From assembly GCA_030536675.1 (NCBI GenBank), contig JAUNPM010000032.1, positions 1 to 10,925 on the forward strand: a DNA stretch of 10,925 bases, in the 5' to 3' direction. This DNA comes from Clostridia bacterium. GTDB taxonomy: Bacteria > Bacillota > Clostridia > Lachnospirales > CAG-274. Position 1 is the first letter of the stretch, and each line of letters opens with the position of its first letter. This document shows positions 5,826-10,925 of this stretch, piece by piece. The position numbers and the translations under genes were made by a program. The notes under the pieces are model-generated. The model ran no database searches. It had not been told where the DNA came from and worked only from the letters and a program-made list of their open reading frames with translations.

Positions 5826-8573
5826 TTATTCGGAAGCAGCCGCCTCTGCGGGAGCGCTTTCCGCAGGTGCTTCGGCTTGAGGTGTTTCAGCTGAATTGTT
5901 TGTATCACTGCTTTCACCTGAATTGCCTGACTCATTGCTTTCACCCGATGAATTTGTATTTTCACCTGATGAAGAAGCTGTACCCTCTTCCGAGGATTGA
6001 TCCTCATCATCGGAGCTGCCGCTTGAGTAGCCTCTTGAAGAGCTTCCCGAACTGCTGCTTGTGCTGTATCCGCTTCCGCTTGAAAATACAGTTCCGCTGT
6101 ATCCTTTATGACTTGAACAGTATACATCGCCTAAAGACTCTTTGTCAAAATAATCCGTAACGGAAGGACAGCCTGAGCTTGCCAGCTTTCCTGATATTTT
6201 ACAAACCTTAGCCTTTACTACCGTATCAGGCATTTCAAAATCCTTGACCTCAAGATTTTCGTGTATCTTGCTCATTATTTTCTGCCAAAGCACAATATGC
6301 TGTGACTGGTTCACATCACTCATATTTTTAACGGTACTGTCATAGGTATCATATCCAAGCCATATACTGCCCACATAATATGGAGTATATCCCACAAAGG
6401 TAAGATCCTTTGAATCAGTAGTCGTACCTGTTTTACCTGCAACGGGCATATCTCCCAATTTAGCCTTTGTACCTGTACCGGATTTAATTGTATCCGTCAT
6501 CATTTCAGTTAAAATATACCCTGTAGATGATTTTAACACCTGTTTTGTTTCCATTGTGTTTTCCAAAAGCACATTTCCGTCGTGGTCAAGAACCTTGTCA
6601 TAAAAACAAGGCTTAATATACTGACCCTGATTTGCAATTGTGCCGTATGCCGCAGCTACTTCAAGCTGAGTTACACCGTTTGTCAGTCCTCCCAGTGCCG
6701 TTGCTGCGTGATTATCATTTTCAAGAGTTGTGAAACCGAAATTAAGCAAATAATTATAGCAAAGGTCAATTCCCGTTTCAACCATTATTTTAACTGCAAC
6801 TATATTCATTGAGTTTTTTATACCTGTTCTGGCATTTACTGCGCCTCTGTATCCCGAATACCAGTTCTTGGGAGAATATCCGTCTGCCGTAGTGTAAGGT
6901 TCGTCTACAATTGTTGTGGCATTTGTGACCTTTCCCAAATCTATTGCGGGAGCATAAGCCGCCAATATTTTAAATACGGAGCCCGGCTGTCTTTCAGCGT
7001 CCGTAGCTCTGTTAAAGCCTCTGTTTACGGTTTTCTCGCCTCTTCCTCCCGCAATGGCTTTTACCTCTCCCGTGTGATAATCCAGTATCACCATTGCCGA
7101 TTGCGGCTGTTCGCTGTAGTATATTGTTTCGGCAACAATTTCCTGATTTTCCGTAAGCCCCGCTTCAATTTCAGCTCTTTTGGATTCTACCCAGCTTTCG
7201 CCTGCCGCCTGGGATCTCACAAACTTGTTATATTGTGAATGTGTTTGTTCTCCCGTTGTTTTATCACCTATTGAAACTCTGTAATCCACACCTATGCTGT
7301 AATAAACATAAGGGAAATTACTGTCATCATTATATTCTTCATCAACTATAGCTTGAATATCACTGTCAAGGTTTGAATAAATTTGAAGTCCGCCGTTGTA
7401 AATTACATTATTTGCTTCTTCCGATGACCAGTTGTACTTATTCTGCAAGTCCTCGGAGATCTGTGCAACAAGTGCGTCCTCATAATAGCTGTGTATTACG
7501 GTATCGGAAGAGCTGTTGCTGTTTGCGGAATCCGTCTTTCTTATATTTGCATATATGTCCTCATTTATTGCACTGTCATATTCTTCCTGTGTGATCCTGC
7601 CCTGAGCAAGCATATAATTAAGTATAATTGTTTGACGTCTTCTGTTATTTTCGGGCTGAGTTCTCGGAGAATACAAGCTTGGATTATTAGTTATTCCCGC
7701 TAAGCAGGCACATTCCGCAAGAGTAAGCTCACTTGGCTCTTTGCCGAAATAGCCCTCGGCTGCGGTTTTAACACCGCTGTAGCCGTGTCCCAAACCGATC
7801 GTGTTAAGATACAGTTCAAGTATGTAATTTTTTGCGGCTTCCTTTGAGCCGTAAGCCTGTTTCAATTCTTTTTCATACTTAAGGGCAAGATATTGCTCCT
7901 TTATTTTACTTTTAACATCATTGTGTGTCACTTTTGTTACATTATTTTTAATAAGCTGCTGAGTAATTGTGGAACCGCCCTGCATTTGCTTATGAGTAAG
8001 AGTTGAATACACAGCTCTCATAAGACCCTGGAGGTCCACACCGTTATGCTCATAAAATCTCTCGTCCTCTATGGCAATTACCGCCTGCTGCATATACATA
8101 GGTATTTGGTCAAGGGTAACATATTCTCTGTTTTCTCCTCCGTGGAGCTTACTGACCTCTTCCTCTTTATCATCATAAATAATTGAAGTATATGTACCCG
8201 GCTTAATACTTACTATACCAAGTTCGGGTATGCTGTTTATAATACCCACATATGCGCCCACAAGTCCGCCGCATAGTGCAAACCCAAGCATAATTGCAAG
8301 CATAAGTGCAGCAGTCAAAAACATAGTGAATGGCTTTGAGCGTTTTCTTTTATTCCTTTCCTGCTTTGTTCCGCTCATTTCACTTTCCTTTTTGTGTCTA
8401 TGATGTTTTTTCAAATTATCGCTTTTTTTTCTTTCTTCACTTGTGCCTGCCGCTTCAGCCTCGGCACTTGTTCTTCTCTTTTCTTTTTCAATATTTTTTT
8501 TGTAACTTTGAATATCGCTTAAAATCTTCGTTCCGCCCAAATCTTCCCCAATATTCTTATCAGGTGGATTCAT
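5826..8573 (-). CDS. Class A penicillin-binding protein (bifunctional peptidoglycan glycosyltransferase/transpeptidase)
   Basis: 915 residues. It polymerises lipid II into glycan strands and crosslinks them, outside the cell membrane. Layout: a charged cytoplasmic N-terminus of about 80 residues (Lys/Glu/Arg/His-rich, with KKHHRHKK at 55-62); one membrane helix (about 82-110); a GT51 domain with EDERFYEHNG (catalytic Glu169), GGSTITQQLIKN at 199-210 and ELYLN (Glu253); a linker; and a transpeptidase domain with Ser532 in RQPGSVFK, S-M-N at 588-590 and KTGT at 714-717. All catalytic motifs are intact. After 785 comes a Cys-containing piece (Cys791, 802, 819), then a low-complexity Ser/Gly tail turning acidic and ending in Ala/Glu/Pro (825-915). 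Such tails are common in PBP1 of low-GC Gram-positives. It is PBP1a/PonA-like by arrangement; the exact paralog is not certain. Start ATG has AAGGAGGA 8 bases upstream. It stands as a single-gene unit with its own promoter and terminator. Confidence 0.95.
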   Translation of the reverse strand: MNPPDKNIGEDLGGTKILSDIQSYKKNIEKEKRRTSAEAEAAGTSEERKKSDNLKKHHRHKKESEMSGTKQERNKRKRSKPFTMFLTAALMLAIMLGFALCGGLVGAYVGIINSIPELGIVSIKPGTYTSIIYDDKEEEVSKLHGGENREYVTLDQIPMYMQQAVIAIEDERFYEHNGVDLQGLMRAVYSTLTHKQMQGGSTITQQLIKNNVTKVTHNDVKSKIKEQYLALKYEKELKQAYGSKEAAKNYILELYLNTIGLGHGYSGVKTAAEGYFGKEPSELTLAECACLAGITNNPSLYSPRTQPENNRRRQTIILNYMLAQGRITQEEYDSAINEDIYANIRKTDSANSNSSSDTVIHSYYEDALVAQISEDLQNKYNWSSEEANNVIYNGGLQIYSNLDSDIQAIVDEEYNDDSNFPYVYYSIGVDYRVSIGDKTTGEQTHSQYNKFVRSQAAGESWVESKRAEIEAGLTENQEIVAETIYYSEQPQSAMVILDYHTGEVKAIAGGRGEKTVNRGFNRATDAERQPGSVFKILAAYAPAIDLGKVTNATTIVDEPYTTADGYSPKNWYSGYRGAVNARTGIKNSMNIVAVKIMVETGIDLCYNYLLNFGFTTLENDNHAATALGGLTNGVTQLEVAAAYGTIANQGQYIKPCFYDKVLDHDGNVLLENTMETKQVLKSSTGYILTEMMTDTIKSGTGTKAKLGDMPVAGKTGTTTDSKDLTFVGYTPYYVGSIWLGYDTYDSTVKNMSDVNQSQHIVLWQKIMSKIHENLEVKDFEMPDTVVKAKVCKISGKLASSGCPSVTDYFDKESLGDVYCSSHKGYSGTVFSSGSGYSTSSSSGSSSRGYSSGSSDDEDQSSEEGTASSSGENTNSSGESNESGNSGESSDTNNSAETPQAEAPAESAPAEAAASE
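5829..6102 (-). repeat. Low-complexity coding repeat in the PBP tail
   Basis: This stretch encodes the Ser/Gly/Asn/Glu-rich C-terminal tail. It contains several near copies of TCACCTGAATTG / TCACCCGATGAA / TCACCTGATGAA, which encode repeats of S-G-E-x. Such DNA is prone to slippage and length change between strains. Confidence 0.6.
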
Positions 8574-8607
8574 AAAATCTTCCTCCTTACATAATCTCTT
8601 TCATAAT

Positions 8608-8636
8608 ATTATATCAAATTTTAAGCAATATATAAA
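8608..8636 (-). promoter_or_regulatory. Promoter for the class A PBP gene
   Basis: Minus strand TTTATA (8631-8636), 17-base spacer, perfect TATAAT (8608-8613), about 35 bases before the ATG. The -35 matches 4 of 6. The region is very AT-rich, so the -10 is the main support. Confidence 0.5.
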
Positions 8637-8654
8637 GAAAAATTTTCATAAATT
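8625..8654 (+). promoter_or_regulatory. Possible sigma-E-like promoter for yunB
   Basis: GCAATAT (8625-8631), 15 bases, CATAAATT (8647-8654). This resembles the mother-cell sigma-E pattern (-35 KMATATT, -10 CATACAAT): 6 of 8 bases in the -10 match, but the -35 matches poorly. It is proposed because yunB belongs to the sigma-E regulon in Bacillus subtilis. It overlaps the divergent PBP -35 box. Confidence 0.28.
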
Positions 8655-8682
8655 ATTATTACATTATAAAGGTCTTGATTTT

Positions 8683-9294
8683 ATGAAAAAAATATTGTTT
8701 TCATTTCTCATATTTACAATACTGGCATTGACCCTCACCGCACTTTCATTTAACCGCTTTATACTGCCCATATTAACGGAAATATCCTCAAAATATGCCA
8801 TAACACAAATAAACAACGAAATAAACAGGGCTACGGACAGTGTAATTTCAAATATGGGCATTAAATCAAGTGATTTTACCGAGGAAATATCAAACACGGA
8901 TCTAAGCCACATAAACATAGATTCATTACTTATTAACAGAGTATCAAATAAGATCGTACTCCAAATTTCCGAAAATTTAAATGGGCTTTCAACACATACA
9001 ATAAAGGTCCCTTCGGGAGCCTTCAGCGGAATACCTCTTTATTCAAGGCTTGGAGTATCAATCCCCTTACATATAACGTCAATGGGTGATGCTTCCGCCG
9101 ATTATGAAACCTCTCTTTCATCTGCAGGAGTAAATCAGGTCACATATCAGGTATGGCTTAATATAGAATGTAACGTATCCATTGTAAGCCCCGTATTTTC
9201 CAAAAACATAACAATAAAAAGGAAACTTATGCTTGTAAACACTGTTTTCAACGGCAAGGTCCCAAACGGTTATGCAAATATAAGCCTTAATTAA
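8683..9294 (+). CDS. yunB: Sporulation protein YunB
   Basis: 203 residues with one N-terminal membrane helix (about 4-24) and the remainder probably outside the cytoplasm or in the intermembrane space of the forespore. Family features seen: an early helix with ITQINNEINRA (40-50); a KVPSGAFSGIPLYSRLG segment (108-124), the 'P-x-G-x-x-x-G-x-P-L' hallmark; IPLHITSMG (127-135); and SSAGVNQVTYQVWLNI (146-161), matching the 'AGINQT-x-H' motif, followed by a C-terminal NTVFNGKVPNGY (186-197). In Bacillus the gene is under sigma-E and needed for efficient sporulation; the biochemical role is unknown. Start ATG has AAAGGT 9 bases upstream. It is divergent from the PBP gene with 109 bases between. Its presence suggests that the organism makes endospores. 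Confidence 0.85.
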   Translation: MKKILFSFLIFTILALTLTALSFNRFILPILTEISSKYAITQINNEINRATDSVISNMGIKSSDFTEEISNTDLSHINIDSLLINRVSNKIVLQISENLNGLSTHTIKVPSGAFSGIPLYSRLGVSIPLHITSMGDASADYETSLSSAGVNQVTYQVWLNIECNVSIVSPVFSKNITIKRKLMLVNTVFNGKVPNGYANISLN

Positions 9295-9297
9295 CTC

Positions 9298-9326
9298 TTG
9301 CAAATTTAATTGTTTTGTGTTATCTT
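9298..9326 (+). promoter_or_regulatory. Promoter candidate for dapF
   Basis: TTGCAA (9298-9303), exactly 17 bases, TATCTT (9321-9326), beginning 4 bases after the yunB stop codon. Each box matches 4 of 6. It would let dapF be expressed in growth independently of the sporulation gene before it. Confidence 0.45.
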
Positions 9327-9359
9327 ATTAACAGAAAAATAAAACGGGAGAGTGATAAA

Positions 9360-10232
9360 ATGAAATTTACAAAAATGCACGGCTGCGGCAATGATTATGT
9401 TTATGTAAACTGCTTTGAAGAAAAAATTACGGATCCTTCAAAGATCTCACAGGCGATCAGTGACAGACATTTCGGCATAGGTTCAGACGGACTTGTGCTC
9501 ATATGCCCTCCGGACAATTCCGAAAATGACTGTAAAATGAGAATGTTCAACCCTGACGGTTCAGAGGCTGAAATGTGCGGAAATGCCTCAAGGTGTGTAG
9601 GCCGCTATGTTTATGACAGAGGGATCGTTAAAAAGAACCCTATTCGTCTTGAAACACTTGCGGGAGTAAAGGTTATTGAGGTTCATCTTAATGAAAAGGG
9701 CGAAGCGGAGTTTCTTACGGTAGATATGGGAGAGCCAATTTTAGAGCCTTCCAAAGTTCCCGTAAACGGAGAGCTTTCAGCTTCAAAAATAGACGGAGCA
9801 AATGCCGTAATGGACTTAAAGCTCACTTCACAGGATAAAGCCTTTGACTTCACCTGTGTTTCAATGGGTAATCCTCACGCAGTTACCTTTATTGATTCCC
9901 CTGTAAAGGATTTTAAGGTTGAATTTTACGGTCCTGCTATTGAAAAGGACAGCGCCTTTCCAAGAAAAACAAATGTGGAATTTGTTGAAGTTGTTGACAG
10001 CACACATTTAAATATGAGAGTGTGGGAAAGAGGCACAGGCGAAACGTGGGCTTGCGGCACAGGTACCTGCGCAACAGTAGTAGCAGCCAATTTAAGAGGA
10101 ATATGTCCGAGAGTGCCTGTTGATGTTAAGCTTTTGGGCGGTACTCTTACTATTGAATGGAATAAGGATGATAATCACGTTTATATGACAGGTCCTGCAA
10201 CATTTGTATTTGACGGTGTATGGAATGAATAA
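9360..10232 (+). CDS. dapF: Diaminopimelate epimerase
   Basis: 290 residues. It converts LL- to meso-diaminopimelate, for peptidoglycan crosslinks and lysine, in the cytoplasm, using two cysteines and no cofactor. The start MKFTKMHGCGNDYVYVN carries the N-terminal substrate-site motif. Catalytic Cys73 sits in NPDGSEAEMCGNASRC (64-79) and Cys232 in ERGTGETWACGTGTC (223-237). GNPHAVTF at 170-177 adds further family support. The frame could open 45 bases earlier at a TTG (9315), but ATG 9360 is chosen: it has GGGAG 9 bases upstream and gives the standard family N-terminus. The last 8 bases overlap the next gene, which suggests translational coupling. All active-site motifs are intact. Confidence 0.97.
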   Translation: MKFTKMHGCGNDYVYVNCFEEKITDPSKISQAISDRHFGIGSDGLVLICPPDNSENDCKMRMFNPDGSEAEMCGNASRCVGRYVYDRGIVKKNPIRLETLAGVKVIEVHLNEKGEAEFLTVDMGEPILEPSKVPVNGELSASKIDGANAVMDLKLTSQDKAFDFTCVSMGNPHAVTFIDSPVKDFKVEFYGPAIEKDSAFPRKTNVEFVEVVDSTHLNMRVWERGTGETWACGTGTCATVVAANLRGICPRVPVDVKLLGGTLTIEWNKDDNHVYMTGPATFVFDGVWNE

Positions 10233-10713
10233 ATTTCTTTTCGATAAAATATACTTTTTTACATTACATAACGAAAGGTTCAAAAAGGCGGCTGTTTTTG
10301 TGTCCGAATTTTCAAAGCCTGCCTTTATATTTATATATATTGCGGCAATAGCAGCAGTCATAATAAAAGGTGAGGGAATAGTCAAAATTTTGACTGTTCC
10401 TTTCTTTACCCTTTTATTTAACACCATACTCAGAAAAATTTTAAATAAGCCCAGACCCTTTTTAAGAGATGATGTTATCAAACTTACGGAGCATAAAAAC
10501 AGCGGTTCTTTCCCAAGCAACCACGCCTGCAGCTCCGTTATAATATCACTTTGTTATATTTTGGTTTTTCCCCCTCTTGTGCCTTTGTTTATGCTGTTCT
10601 CTTTTTTTACGGGGCTTTCCAGAGTGGCAACGGGAGTTCACTATCCCGCTGATGTTTTTGCAGGCTGGAGCATAAGCATTTTATCTGGAATAATTTTCTT
10701 TATATTTTTTTAA
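10225..10713 (+). CDS. PAP2-family membrane phosphatase (possible undecaprenyl-diphosphate phosphatase)
   Basis: 162 residues with hydrophobic segments at about 33-48, 55-70, 103-118, 119-131 and 146-162. The three-part PAP2 phosphatase signature is present: R/K-ILNKPRP (70-78), S-F-P-S-N-H-A (96-101, His100), and SRVATGVHYPADVFAGW (132-148) with Arg133, His139 and Asp143. PSNH in place of the commoner PSGH is tolerated in the superfamily. Members dephosphorylate lipid or prenyl phosphates; next to dapF, recycling of the undecaprenyl carrier (BcrC/PgpB-like) is plausible, but substrate is not shown by sequence. Start ATG 10225 overlaps the dapF end by 8 bases and lacks a clear ribosome binding site, so it probably relies on coupling to dapF. 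A TTG start at 10204 is possible but less likely. It is short but complete. Confidence 0.85.
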   Translation: MNKFLFDKIYFFTLHNERFKKAAVFVSEFSKPAFIFIYIAAIAAVIIKGEGIVKILTVPFFTLLFNTILRKILNKPRPFLRDDVIKLTEHKNSGSFPSNHACSSVIISLCYILVFPPLVPLFMLFSFFTGLSRVATGVHYPADVFAGWSISILSGIIFFIFF

Positions 10714-10721
10714 AAAAACTC

Positions 10722-10750
10722 TTGACAAGGCATATAAACTGTGATATACT
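10722..10750 (+). promoter_or_regulatory. Strong sigma-A promoter of tRNA-Ser
   Basis: TTGACA (10722-10727), exactly 17 bases, TATACT (10745-10750). A T7A7 tract (10705-10718) ends just before the -35 and could act as an UP element. The leader to the mature tRNA end is about 31 bases. Confidence 0.85.
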
Positions 10751-10788
10751 GATTAAGCGTTGTGAGTGACAGCTCAGCATCAGATTTT

Positions 10789-10876
10789 GGAGTAGTACCC
10801 AAGTGGCTGAAGGGGCTCCCCTGCTAAGGGAGTAGGTCGTTTGCGCGGCGCGAGAGTTCAAATCTCTCCTACTCCG
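10789..10876 (+). tRNA. tRNA-Ser (anticodon GCU)
   Basis: 88-base class II tRNA reading AGC/AGU codons. The acceptor stem GGAGTAG (10789-10795) pairs with CTACTCC (10869-10875), and the discriminator is G (10876), as expected for serine. The anticodon stem is CTCCC/GGGAG (10816-10820/10828-10832) with loop CT-GCT-AA, so the anticodon is at 10823-10825. The T stem is GAGAG/CTCTC with loop TTCAAAT. The long variable arm (about 10833-10851) is the serine hallmark. CCA is not encoded (GTA follows), so it must be added by nucleotidyltransferase. Confidence 0.96.
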
Positions 10877-10880
10877 TATT

Positions 10881-10908
10881 AACTCAGACTTTTGTCTGAG
10901 TTTTTTTT
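10881..10908 (+). terminator. Intrinsic terminator of tRNA-Ser
   Basis: Perfect 9-bp stem AACTCAGAC (10881-10889) / GTCTGAGTT (10894-10902) with a TTTT loop, running into an eight-T tract (10901-10908). It starts 4 bases after the tRNA. Confidence 0.93.
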
Positions 10909-10925
10909 GTAAAAGGAGTTTTTTA

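Noticed and set aside
5819..6127. A 102-codon minus-strand frame rich in Gln/Ala/Lys.
   Set aside because: It is an out-of-frame reading of the repetitive PBP tail; the PBP frame has the domains and ribosome binding site.
9315..9317. TTG start for dapF giving 15 extra residues.
   Set aside because: It lies within the predicted promoter spacer, and the extra residues do not belong to the family; ATG 9360 has a good ribosome binding site.
10705..10718. T7A7 inverted repeat after the PAP2 gene as a terminator.
   Set aside because: No GC in the stem; better explained as an A/T tract upstream of the tRNA promoter.
1252..10889. The string AACTCAGAC occurs in the terminator loop at 1252-1260 and in the tRNA terminator stem at 10881-10889.
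   Set aside because: Nine bases in different structural positions; chance sharing is likely and no longer repeat extends from it.

Overview
The window looks like ordinary core chromosome from a low-GC, endospore-forming Gram-positive bacterium, most likely of the class Clostridia. The evidence is the AT-rich sequence, strong AGGAGG-type ribosome binding sites, consensus sigma-A promoters, a YunB-type sporulation gene, a class A penicillin-binding protein with a long Ser/Gly tail, and a tRNA gene without an encoded CCA. I see no phage, insertion sequence, CRISPR array, toxin-antitoxin pair or other mobile or defence element. The genus cannot be told from the sequence alone.

Layout, left to right. 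(1) Positions 1-938, minus strand: a promoter, a predicted lipoprotein of the nitroreductase family, and the first 57 codons of ruvA, which runs off the left edge. (2) Positions 1049-1264, plus strand: a 54-codon gene for a small cysteine-containing protein of unknown function, with its own ribosome binding site and terminator. (3) Positions 1268-2491, minus strand: a NudC-type Nudix hydrolase and an EmrE-like SMR transporter. (4) Positions 2522-5607, minus strand: a purine operon purM-purN-purD with a consensus promoter, a palindrome over the -35 box, and a terminator. (5) Positions 5725-8636, minus strand: a large bifunctional peptidoglycan synthase with its own promoter and a 3' region holding two tandem hairpins. 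(6) Positions 8683-10713, plus strand and divergent from the synthase: yunB, dapF and a PAP2-family membrane phosphatase. (7) Positions 10722-10908, plus strand: a tRNA-Ser(GCU) gene with a near-perfect promoter and terminator.

Functional links. PurD, PurN and PurM carry out steps 2, 3 and 5 of IMP synthesis; the other pur genes are not here. DapF supplies meso-diaminopimelate for peptidoglycan (and lysine), the PAP2 enzyme may recycle the undecaprenyl carrier, and the class A PBP polymerises and crosslinks the wall, so the right half is weighted to cell-envelope synthesis. There is no gap above 300 bases without a gene. The largest, 5535-5825, holds the purM promoter and the PBP terminator region; no riboswitch or small gene was recognised in the rest of it.

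No clearly new system is visible. The items most worth a second look are the small Cys protein, the exported nitroreductase that lacks the usual N-terminal arginine, the operator-like palindrome at purM, and the transporter gene that sits directly behind the pur terminator with no visible promoter.
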